NCBI RefSeq assembly: GCF_019613795.1
Contig: NZ_CP080429.1
Span: forward strand, 2,282,501 to 2,346,500
Reading direction: 5' to 3'
DNA length: 64,000 bases
Source: Flavobacterium litorale
GTDB lineage: Bacteria; Bacteroidota; Bacteroidia; Flavobacteriales; Flavobacteriaceae
The first letter of the stretch is position 1; every line of letters starts with the position of its first letter. The position numbers and the translations under genes are program-made. The notes under the pieces were generated by a model. The model saw only the letters and a list, made by a program, of their open reading frames with translations, was not told the origin of the DNA and did no database searches. Below, piece by piece: positions 6,400 through 13,971 of this stretch.

Positions 6400-8874
6400 A
6401 TGGCAAAAACCAAAAAAGCTACAACAAATAAAACGGCTAAACCAGCACCTAAAAAAAGAAAATTAGTACTATCGCGTAGTAACAAAGTATTGCTAGGCGT
6501 ATTTTCTTTTCTGTTTGCTATAGCCCTACTCCTTTCGTTTGTATCTTATTTTCTGTATGGTAATTACGACCAGAGTGAAGTTAACGAACTTATTAATCGT
6601 AACGAAACAGTACACAACTGGCTAGGCAAGTTTGGTGCTTACCTTGCCAATTTGTTTTTATACCATGGTTTTGGTGTAGCATCGTTTATACTCATACGCT
6701 TCTTTTGCTTACTAGGAGCTTATTTGGTGTTAGATTTACCTGCATCCAAACTTAAAAAAACACTTTTTTGGGATTTATACCTTACTATAATTGTATCGGT
6801 ACTTTTTGGGTTCTTTAACCAATACTTACCCGAGCTTGGCGGTGTTATTGGTTTTGAGGTAAACCTTTTTATGCAAGACTATTTGGGTAAAACAGGTACC
6901 ATGCTCGTACTTATATTCGGGCTTTGTGTATTTTTACTACTGCGCATAAAAGTATCGCCCGATGCTATAAAATCGTTTTTAGAGAAAAAGCGCGAAGCGA
7001 AAGAAGAAGCTGAAAAAGAAAATACTACACCCGACACCACCACAACAGAAACACAGTCCGCTCCTACTGCAGTTGCAGAAGAGGTACCTGAATTGGTAAT
7101 GGATGATGCCTTTGAACCTAAAAAGGACGAATCTGAGCACGAACTGGATAATATTACATTAAGCGTAAAACCATCGCAATTTGAAATTAATACCGATGAT
7201 TTAAAACCAACAATAACCAACGCTTCGGAAATTAAATTAAAAACAGAACCTTCTGTAGAGGAAACTGAAGCCCCTGCGAAAGAAAGTTTTGTAATTGAAC
7301 AATTGGCAGAAGAAGAAGTTGTATCAGAAAACCTATCGGATAAATTAGTAGAAGATTTTGGGGAGTTCGACCCTACTCTAGACCTCTCTAATTATCAATT
7401 CCCATCCATAGAGCTATTAAAAGATTATTCTTCGGGTGGTATTACTATTAATCAAGAAGAATTAGAGGAAAATAAAAACCGTATTGTAGAAACACTGCGC
7501 AATTATAAAATTGATATTGCTCAAATTAAAGCCACGGTAGGCCCTACAGTAACACTTTATGAGATTATACCCGAAGCAGGAATACGCATCTCTAAAATTA
7601 AAAACTTAGAAGACGATATTGCACTTTCGTTATCGGCATTAGGTATTCGTATTATAGCACCTATACCTGGTAAAGGTACAATTGGTATAGAAGTACCGAA
7701 CAAGAAACCTACTATGGTTTCCATGAAGAGTGTTATTGCATCGCCTAAATTCCAAAATGCAGAAATGGAATTACCCGTTGCCTTAGGTAAAACCATATCT
7801 AACGAAACCTTTGTGGTCGATTTAGCCAAAATGCCACACCTACTTATGGCGGGTGCAACAGGTCAGGGTAAATCGGTAGGGTTAAATGCAGTACTTACCT
7901 CATTACTCTACAAAAAACACCCTGCCGAAGTTAAATTTGTATTAGTAGACCCTAAAAAAGTAGAACTTACACTATTTAATAAAATAGAACGCCATTATTT
8001 AGCAAAATTACCCGATGATGGCGATGCTATTATTACCGATAACACTAAAGTAATTCACACCTTAAACTCGTTATGTATTGAAATGGACGACCGTTACAAC
8101 CTGTTAAAAGATGCAATGGTGCGTAACATTAAGGAGTATAACGATAAGTTTAGAAAGCGTAAGCTAAACCCCGAAAACGGACACCGTTTTTTACCTTATG
8201 TAGTATTGGTAGTAGATGAATTTGCCGACCTTATTATGACGGCAGGTAAAGAGGTAGAAACCCCTATTGCAAGGCTGGCACAGCTTGCACGTGCCATAGG
8301 CATTCATTTAATTATTGCAACACAACGCCCATCGGTTAACGTAATTACAGGTATTATTAAAGCCAACTTCCCTGCTAGGATTGCCTTTAGAGTAACATCG
8401 AAAATTGATTCGAGAACCATTTTAGATAGCCAAGGAGCCGACCAGCTTATTGGTCGTGGTGATTTGCTTTATACACAGGGTAACGATATTACAAGGGTAC
8501 AATGTGCTTTTGTAGATACCCCAGAAGTTGAAAAAATAACAGAGTTTATCGGGTCGCAAAAAGCCTACCCCGATGCTTACTTGCTACCAGAGTACGTAGG
8601 CGAAGAAAGTGGCACTAATCTTGATAATGATATTTCCGAAAGAGATGCGATGTTTAGAGAAGCTGCCGAAGTTATTGTAACCGCACAACAAGGCTCGGCA
8701 TCATTACTGCAACGTAAGCTAAAATTAGGATACAACCGTGCAGGTAGGCTTATAGATCAACTAGAAGCAGCAGGTATTGTAGGACCATTTGAAGGAAGTA
8801 AAGCACGAGGCGTACTAATACCCGATATGGCAGCTCTGGAACTATTTTTTAAAAATGAAGAAAATGATGTTTAA
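6400..8874 (+). CDS. ftsK: DNA translocase FtsK/SpoIIIE
   Basis: This 824-residue divisome protein pumps DNA during chromosome segregation and activates dimer resolution. Four N-terminal membrane helices (about 27-180) are followed by an acidic, Thr/Glu/Ala-rich linker (about 200-330). The alpha/beta motor then carries Walker A GATGQGKSVG at 485-494 and Walker B-like VVLVVDEFADL. The C-terminal gamma winged-helix domain contains ASLLQRKLKLGYNRAGRLIDQLEAAGIVGP, which in FtsK reads polar DNA sequences. It is complete. lolA starts within its last 20 bases, in another frame. Confidence 0.95.
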   Translation: MAKTKKATTNKTAKPAPKKRKLVLSRSNKVLLGVFSFLFAIALLLSFVSYFLYGNYDQSEVNELINRNETVHNWLGKFGAYLANLFLYHGFGVASFILIRFFCLLGAYLVLDLPASKLKKTLFWDLYLTIIVSVLFGFFNQYLPELGGVIGFEVNLFMQDYLGKTGTMLVLIFGLCVFLLLRIKVSPDAIKSFLEKKREAKEEAEKENTTPDTTTTETQSAPTAVAEEVPELVMDDAFEPKKDESEHELDNITLSVKPSQFEINTDDLKPTITNASEIKLKTEPSVEETEAPAKESFVIEQLAEEEVVSENLSDKLVEDFGEFDPTLDLSNYQFPSIELLKDYSSGGITINQEELEENKNRIVETLRNYKIDIAQIKATVGPTVTLYEIIPEAGIRISKIKNLEDDIALSLSALGIRIIAPIPGKGTIGIEVPNKKPTMVSMKSVIASPKFQNAEMELPVALGKTISNETFVVDLAKMPHLLMAGATGQGKSVGLNAVLTSLLYKKHPAEVKFVLVDPKKVELTLFNKIERHYLAKLPDDGDAIITDNTKVIHTLNSLCIEMDDRYNLLKDAMVRNIKEYNDKFRKRKLNPENGHRFLPYVVLVVDEFADLIMTAGKEVETPIARLAQLARAIGIHLIIATQRPSVNVITGIIKANFPARIAFRVTSKIDSRTILDSQGADQLIGRGDLLYTQGNDITRVQCAFVDTPEVEKITEFIGSQKAYPDAYLLPEYVGEESGTNLDNDISERDAMFREAAEVIVTAQQGSASLLQRKLKLGYNRAGRLIDQLEAAGIVGPFEGSKARGVLIPDMAALELFFKNEENDV

Positions 8875-9523
8875 CATACAAAAAAGTGTATGCTTGCTAA
8901 TGGTAATGCTTACATTTTCTTTTTCGAGTACAGCACAAAACTCGGAAAAAGCTAAAAACTTACTCGACCAAGTTTCACTTAAAATAAGAAGTTACGATAA
9001 CATCGTACTCGATTTTAAATATACTGTGGCAAACCCCGATACAAACCTGTACCAAGAAAGTAAAGGCAATGTAGCTTTAAAAGGCGACCAATATGTACTT
9101 AATATTATGGGTATTACCCGTATTTACGATGGTAGTAAAGTATATAATATTGTACCCGAAGATGAGGAAATATCAATATCTACGTTTGACGATCAGAATA
9201 GTGACGAACTTACACCTGCAAAAATGTTCTCGTTTTTTAATGTAGGTTATAAGTACATATGGGATATTAGCCAAAACATTAAGGGAAGAAAAATACAGTA
9301 CATAAAACTGAAGCCTTTAGATAAAAATAATGGTACTAAAGAAGTACTTATTGGTATTGATTTACAGACTAAGCATATTTATAACCTGTTGAAAATAGAC
9401 AAAGACGGCACTAAAACAACGTTTACAATAAATTCTTTTAAAACGAACCAACCTTTGTCAAAAAATCACTTTACCTTTACAGAAAGTAAATATCCTAACT
9501 ACTACATCAACAGATTAGACTAA
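8855..9523 (+). CDS. lolA: LolA-like outer-membrane lipoprotein carrier protein
   Basis: This 222-residue protein has a signal peptide (about 1-27, cleaved near STAQ-NSEK) and a LolA-type half-barrel. The features YDNIVLDFKYTV, QESKGNVALKGDQYVLNIMGITRIYDGSKVYNIVPEDEEI and the final ITNSF-like strand are typical of the Bacteroidota form. LolA shuttles lipoproteins across the periplasm from LolCDE to the outer membrane; Bacteroidota often lack a clear LolB. It overlaps ftsK by 20 bases, and an LptF/G permease gene follows after 7 bases, so this is an envelope-biogenesis operon. Confidence 0.88.
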   Translation: MKKMMFNIQKSVCLLMVMLTFSFSSTAQNSEKAKNLLDQVSLKIRSYDNIVLDFKYTVANPDTNLYQESKGNVALKGDQYVLNIMGITRIYDGSKVYNIVPEDEEISISTFDDQNSDELTPAKMFSFFNVGYKYIWDISQNIKGRKIQYIKLKPLDKNNGTKEVLIGIDLQTKHIYNLLKIDKDGTKTTFTINSFKTNQPLSKNHFTFTESKYPNYYINRLD

Positions 9524-9530
9524 GTTTCTG

Positions 9531-11027
9531 GTGAAAATATTAGACCGTTACATCCTAACTTCGTTTCTTAAAACATTTGCAACTGTATTTGTTATCCTGT
9601 TCTTTATCTTTATTTTACAAGGTATATGGCTCTTTATTGCCGAACTTGCAGGTAAAGATCTTGATGCTTGGCTAGTAGTAAAATTTCTGCTTTTTTATTC
9701 TCCCAATATTGTACCGCTAGTACTTCCACTCTCAATTTTATTAGCCTCGATAATGACTTTTGGTAATTTTGCCGAAAATTACGAGTTTGCTGCTATGAAA
9801 TCCTCTGGAATATCGTTAAAAAGAGCCATGAGGTCACTTACCGTATTTATTTTCGCATTAAGTATTGTAGCTTTCTTTTTTGCAAATAACGTTATACCAC
9901 GTGCTCACTACAAGTTTATCAATCTTCGTAAAAACATAGTACAACGTAAGCCTGCAATGGCAATTGTACAAGGACAATTTAATGCAATAGGGAACTTTAA
10001 TATTAAGGTAGACAAAAAATCGGGCGAAAATGGAGAGAAACTCGAAGGCGTAACCATACACAAACGCCTGCCTGGTGCTACAAACACTACAGTAATACGC
10101 TCTAAAACAGGATTATTACGCAGTAGCGAAAACGATAACCTACTACAACTTGAACTTTTTGATGGTTATTATTACGAAGAGATTACTACAAAAAAACCTG
10201 CCGAGCGCAAAAAAGTACCCTTTGCAAAAAGTAGTTTCTCAAAGCAAGTAATGAATATTGACCTTACTATGTTAAATAATAACGACATGGATAAGGAGCA
10301 AATAGCGCATACAAATACTATGCTTAACCTTAAGGAATTAGTGTATACAATAGATTCTTTAGAGTCCAACTACAGTAAGGAACGACAAAGTATTACCGAT
10401 AATATTACAAACAGGATAAACCTTACCTTATCCAAACCAAAAATTATAAATCCAATTCTGGACAAAAAAATTGTTGATACTACAGAGGTAGCCAATACAT
10501 TAGCGGAAAGGGATAGCGTACCCGATAAACTACTAGCACTTTTTGATACCAACGAAGATAAAAACAGACTCTTGGAAATTGCCAGTAACAGCCTAAACAG
10601 TTCAAAATTTGTAATTAGTTCAGGGCAAAATCAAGTACGCGAAAAAATAAAAAGTATTAATAGTCACTGGCACTCATTATACGAGAAATTTGTAATTGGC
10701 TTCGCCTGCATATTAATGTTTTTTATAGGAGCACCGCTAGGAGCTATTATACGCAAGGGTGGACTTGGACTACCCATTGTATTTGCAATACTAATATTTA
10801 TAATTTTCCACTTTATAAACACGTTTGGTAAAAAACTAGCACAAGAAAATGGTATACCTCCATTTTTAGGCGCATGGATGTCATCCTTCGTACTAAGCCC
10901 ACTGGCTATATTACTAACGTATAGAGCAACTAATGATATTGGACTAATTAACATGGATAATGTTTTATTGCCATTACAAAAATTAGCACAAAAACTATTC
11001 AAAGCAAAATCTAAAGAAGCGAAATAA
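9531..11027 (+). CDS. LptF/LptG (YjgP/YjgQ) family permease
   Basis: This 498-residue protein has three N-terminal membrane helices (about 10-125), a large periplasmic beta-jellyroll region (about 130-370) and three C-terminal helices (about 385-470), the architecture of the LptF/G subunits of the lipopolysaccharide transporter. IVPLVLPLSILLASIMTFGNFAENYEFAAMKSSGIS is the coupling-helix signature that contacts the LptB ATPase. The jellyroll is longer than in Proteobacteria, with an insert at about 240-330. It begins with GTG, seven bases after lolA, and its TAA overlaps the ATG of ribB by one base. F versus G type cannot be decided. Confidence 0.9.
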   Translation: MKILDRYILTSFLKTFATVFVILFFIFILQGIWLFIAELAGKDLDAWLVVKFLLFYSPNIVPLVLPLSILLASIMTFGNFAENYEFAAMKSSGISLKRAMRSLTVFIFALSIVAFFFANNVIPRAHYKFINLRKNIVQRKPAMAIVQGQFNAIGNFNIKVDKKSGENGEKLEGVTIHKRLPGATNTTVIRSKTGLLRSSENDNLLQLELFDGYYYEEITTKKPAERKKVPFAKSSFSKQVMNIDLTMLNNNDMDKEQIAHTNTMLNLKELVYTIDSLESNYSKERQSITDNITNRINLTLSKPKIINPILDKKIVDTTEVANTLAERDSVPDKLLALFDTNEDKNRLLEIASNSLNSSKFVISSGQNQVREKIKSINSHWHSLYEKFVIGFACILMFFIGAPLGAIIRKGGLGLPIVFAILIFIIFHFINTFGKKLAQENGIPPFLGAWMSSFVLSPLAILLTYRATNDIGLINMDNVLLPLQKLAQKLFKAKSKEAK

Positions 11028-12169
11028 TGCTAACTACACAACAAAGCGAAATACAACTAAATACAATAGAAGAAGCTATTGAAGACATACGAAACGGAAA
11101 AGTAATTATTGTAGTAGATGACGAAGACCGTGAAAATGAAGGCGATTTTTTGGCTGCCGCTGATAAAGTAACACCCGAAATGATAAACTTTATGGCTACG
11201 CATGGTAAAGGGCTTATATGCACACCACTTACCGAAAAACGCTGCAAAGAACTTGAGCTACACGTTATGGTAAACAACAATACCGATGCCATGCAAACGG
11301 CATTTACCGTATCGGTAGATCTTAGAGGAAAAGGTGTAACAACAGGTATATCGGCACAGGACAGAGCAAAAACAGTAGAAGCCCTTGTAGATACTAAAAC
11401 AAAAGCTTACGAGTTAGGGCGCCCTGGGCATATATTTCCGCTAATAGCTAAAGAAGGCGGTGTACTACGTAGAACAGGGCATACAGAGGCCGCTATTGAC
11501 TTTGCAAGGCTTGCAGGATTCCAGCCTGCAGGTGTTATTTGCGAAATAATGAACGATAATGGTACAATGGCTCGACTACCCGAACTATATGAGGTAGCAA
11601 AGAAGTTTGACTTAAAATTAGTATCTATAGAAGACTTGGTTGCTTACAGAATGCAGCACGATAGGCTAATACATAAAGTAGAAGATTTTGAGATTAATAC
11701 ACGCTTTGGTACGTTTCGTTTGAGAGCTTATGAACAAACAACTAATAAACAAGTACACATTGCCCTAACCAAAGGAAGCTGGAATATTGGAGAGCCTATA
11801 CTTACCCGTATTAATGCCACACAGGTAAATAACGACATATTGGGTACACTTACTAAAAATGCTGACAGTAAACTGGAAAAGATTTTTAACCGAATTAACA
11901 AAGAAGATAAAGCAGCCGTACTATTTATAAACCAAGAAATACGCCCCACCGAGTTACTAACACGCTTAAAAGAGCTAAAAGTATTGCAAACAAAAGGGGT
12001 TAGCGAAGCCCCACAAATTAAAATGGATGCTAAGGACTTTGGTATTGGTGCACAAATATTACACGATATTGATATCTCTAAAATACGATTGGTAACCAAC
12101 TCTGGAGAAACAAAACGTGTGGGAATGATAGGTTACGGACTAGAAATAACTGAATATGTAACTTTTTAA
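11027..12169 (+). CDS. ribB: 3,4-dihydroxy-2-butanone-4-phosphate synthase with degenerate GTP cyclohydrolase II-like domain
   Basis: This 380-residue protein makes the four-carbon unit of riboflavin from ribulose 5-phosphate. The N-terminal domain (1 to about 210) is intact: the acidic metal site DDEDRENEGDF at 31-41, FMATHGKGLICTPL, and RTGHTEAAIDFARLAG. The C-terminal domain follows the GCH II fold to its end (KIRLVTNSGETKRVGMIGYGLEI), but the zinc cysteines of the CxxD...RCDCG region are gone, replaced by ATQVNNDILGTLTKNADSK. The RQEGRG-type nucleotide motif is replaced by NQEIRPTE. It is therefore predicted to lack cyclohydrolase activity, so a separate RibA should exist elsewhere in the genome. 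Confidence 0.9.
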   Translation: MLTTQQSEIQLNTIEEAIEDIRNGKVIIVVDDEDRENEGDFLAAADKVTPEMINFMATHGKGLICTPLTEKRCKELELHVMVNNNTDAMQTAFTVSVDLRGKGVTTGISAQDRAKTVEALVDTKTKAYELGRPGHIFPLIAKEGGVLRRTGHTEAAIDFARLAGFQPAGVICEIMNDNGTMARLPELYEVAKKFDLKLVSIEDLVAYRMQHDRLIHKVEDFEINTRFGTFRLRAYEQTTNKQVHIALTKGSWNIGEPILTRINATQVNNDILGTLTKNADSKLEKIFNRINKEDKAAVLFINQEIRPTELLTRLKELKVLQTKGVSEAPQIKMDAKDFGIGAQILHDIDISKIRLVTNSGETKRVGMIGYGLEITEYVTF

Positions 12170-12231
12170 AAATTTATTTTTTTATTAAATTACAGTTAAT
12201 GAAAGGGTTAAAAAACACACCCTAACTATTT

Positions 12232-12283
12232 CACATTTTTTAAAAAAATGTGTTTGGAAAACAATAAAAGGTTGTTATATTTG
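12232..12283 (+). promoter_or_regulatory. tRNA-Ser promoter
   Basis: TTTG (12253-12256), a 19-base spacer and TATATTTG (12276-12283) form a textbook Bacteroidota promoter. An A/T-rich inverted repeat, CACATTTTTT and AAAAAATGTG (12232-12252), abuts the -33 box and may act as an UP-like element or as a weak terminator for ribB. Confidence 0.75.
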
Positions 12284-12316
12284 CAACCGCAATCAGCAAA
12301 TGATTGCAAACGTATT

Positions 12317-12401
12317 GGAGGAATGGCAGAGTGGTCGATTGCGGTAGTCTTGAAAACTATTGACTGTAACAGGTCCGGGGGTTCGAATCCCTCTTCCTCC
12401 G
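12317..12401 (+). tRNA. tRNA-Ser (anticodon UGA)
   Basis: The acceptor stem GGAGGAA pairs with TTCCTCC and ends with discriminator G. The T-arm contains GGTTCGAATCC. The anticodon stem GTAGT/ACTAT encloses CTTGAAA, with TGA at 12351-12353. The long variable arm between the anticodon and T arms is typical of serine tRNA (85 nt without CCA, which is not encoded). It reads UCA and probably other UCN codons. It is a single-gene transcript between a strong promoter and a strong terminator. Confidence 0.95.
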
Positions 12402-12403
12402 CA

Positions 12404-12445
12404 AAAAACAAAGCCTTGTAGTTAACTACAAGGCTTTGTTTTTTA
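12404..12445. terminator. Bidirectional terminator after tRNA-Ser
   Basis: A perfect 40-base palindrome centred on GTTAAC (12421-12426) with A and T ends ends the tRNA transcript, and also the minus-strand DUF2945 gene. Confidence 0.9.
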
Positions 12446-12471
12446 TATACCTATTATATCACAGTAAGGTA

Positions 12472-12684
12472 CTATTTCTTTTTTAATTCGTCGTGCCCCT
12501 TTAATACTTCATCGCCGTCTTCTTGCTCAATAAGGTAAGCAGGGTCGTCTTTGCTAGCATTGCGGGTTACTTCGCTACCTTTAATAGTTTTTGTAACTTT
12601 TTGGGTGTATACTTTTTTAACTTTTCCAGTACCCGTACCGTTACCCCAGTTCCATTCTACTTTGTCGTTTTCATTGTATGCCAT
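12472..12684 (-). CDS. DUF2945 (hypervirulence-associated TUDOR-like domain) protein
   Basis: This 70-residue, single-domain small beta-barrel has the pattern KVEWNWGNGTGTGKVKKVYTQKVTKTIKGSEVTRNASKDDPAYLIEQEDGDEVLKGHDELKKK. That matches the DUF2945 family (short SH3/Tudor-like fold; the motif KV.W..G.G...G.V and PAYLI.Q..G..VLK..SEL). Family members occur in many bacteria and fungi; the molecular role is unknown. It has no signal peptide. It converges with tRNA-Ser across a shared terminator. The start is clear because nothing hydrophobic or conserved precedes it. Confidence 0.85.
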   Translation of the reverse strand: MAYNENDKVEWNWGNGTGTGKVKKVYTQKVTKTIKGSEVTRNASKDDPAYLIEQEDGDEVLKGHDELKKK

Positions 12685-12791
12685 AATAGTTTGTTTTTAA
12701 CAAAAATAAAAGGTAAAACCCTTAACTCTCGTTAAAATACATATAAAGTTAGTCTGCTATCGTTATAAATCAACAACAGATTATTTAGTAC

Positions 12792-13829
12792 CTATACTGG
12801 CCAATATATTTTTCTTAATGGAACTAATGCTTTGACTTCTGAGTCTAAGTTTTCATAGTATTCTATAATCAATTCTACTAATAAATCTAAATCTATAAGT
12901 GTAATTTGAAAATTAGCACGCTCTGCTTCATAATACGCTTCTTTCGTAAATCCTGTGGATGAAATATAGATACCTTTTACAGAAGTTCTTAACCCACCGA
13001 TAAAATTTCTCAAATCGGGAGCTGAGGTTTTATCTTTACTGTTAATTTTATGTTTTACTTCTATCTTTATAATTGGTTCTACCATAAGTAATCCATCTGG
13101 AGAAGCCATAATATCACTACCCAAATCTCCACCTCCTCTTTTGGTCATTCTAGTTTTATACCCCATACCTCTCATTAATCCTGCACACAATTCTTCTAAC
13201 TCATTCCAATCAAGACTAGATATTATATCTTTAATAAACTCTAGCGACCTAAATATCGCATCTTGCTTTAATTGCTCCAATTCTTGAGCCTCAAATAGCT
13301 TCATCGCTTCTTCATGCCCTTCAATCTCCTCTTGTGACATATATCCAGGATGAGCTTCTTTCAATTCTATCCAAATAGTTTTTGGTACTTCAAAAATTGT
13401 TAGAATAGATCCCAAAGTATTTTTAGAATTGACTTTTAAATAATCTCTTTCTATAGAACCATCATACCATTCAACTTCTCTGTAATGTTTATAAGTATAT
13501 TCGTCGCTGTACTTATAACCTGACTTGATTTCACCGATATAATATTCACGGGCATCTGAATCATAAGTTATAACTTTATCTCCAATTTTAAACTCTTTAA
13601 ACAAACGCCAAATTTGACCTGTGCTTTGACCTAATCTTCCATTAGAATCATCTGGATATGAACTTTTTAATAACTTCTTCAATGCTTCATTGGATGTTCC
13701 TTTCTTTATCTCACCTATATCATTCCATCCTATAGCAACGATATCATTGTCAAGAAACTCATTTAAAAGATAGCTATCTCTACCAGCTCTTACCATCCAT
13801 ATTTTAAAATTCTCTTTATCTTTAATCAT
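12792..13829 (-). CDS. Mrr-like restriction endonuclease with N-terminal PUA/EVE-like domain
   Basis: This 345-residue, two-part protein is probably a type IV (modification-dependent) restriction enzyme. Residues about 8-135 (IWMVRAGRDSYLLNEFLDNDIVAIGW ... KVITYDSDAREYYIGEI ... YKHYREVEW) have the layout of PUA/EVE-like readers of modified bases. Residues about 195-330 form an Mrr_cat domain: EELCAGLMRGMGYKTRMTKRGGGDLGSDIM, then KIEVKHK as the E-x-K core, then KGIYISSTGFTKEAYYEA. The usual Q of QxK in Mrr is E here, still catalytic in PD-(D/E)XK enzymes. It is a lone gene with its own minus-strand promoter (CAAATATA at 13855-13862), and more A+T rich than uvrA next to it. Horizontal acquisition is an inference. 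Confidence 0.82.
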   Translation of the reverse strand: MIKDKENFKIWMVRAGRDSYLLNEFLDNDIVAIGWNDIGEIKKGTSNEALKKLLKSSYPDDSNGRLGQSTGQIWRLFKEFKIGDKVITYDSDAREYYIGEIKSGYKYSDEYTYKHYREVEWYDGSIERDYLKVNSKNTLGSILTIFEVPKTIWIELKEAHPGYMSQEEIEGHEEAMKLFEAQELEQLKQDAIFRSLEFIKDIISSLDWNELEELCAGLMRGMGYKTRMTKRGGGDLGSDIMASPDGLLMVEPIIKIEVKHKINSKDKTSAPDLRNFIGGLRTSVKGIYISSTGFTKEAYYEAERANFQITLIDLDLLVELIIEYYENLDSEVKALVPLRKIYWPV

Positions 13830-13854
13830 AATCGAATTAGTTTAGTCTTATGCA

Positions 13855-13862
13855 CAAATATA
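13855..13862 (-). promoter_or_regulatory. Promoter -7 element of the Mrr-like gene
   Basis: On the minus strand this reads TATATTTG, with TTG seventeen bases upstream (CAA at 13880-13882 on the plus strand). The ATG is 25 bases downstream. Confidence 0.6.
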
Positions 13863-13943
13863 ATTAATACACTTAATTACAATAATCATTTCTTTAACAA
13901 TTAATTGCGATTTGCTTAGCCCAAAAATGTACTTAAAAATCAG

Positions 13944-13951
13944 TACCTTTG
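13944..13951 (+). promoter_or_regulatory. uvrA promoter -7 element
   Basis: TACCTTTG matches TAnnTTTG, 20 bases before the uvrA ATG. Its position rules out the in-frame TTG at 13912 as the translation start. No SOS-type operator was recognised. Confidence 0.55.
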
Positions 13952-13971
13952 CGTTTTGCACAAAAATTACT

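Noticed and set aside
13912..13971. TTG at 13912 as the start of UvrA
   Set aside because: The -7 element TACCTTTG (13944-13951) lies between it and the ATG at 13972, and the extra residues are not UvrA-like.
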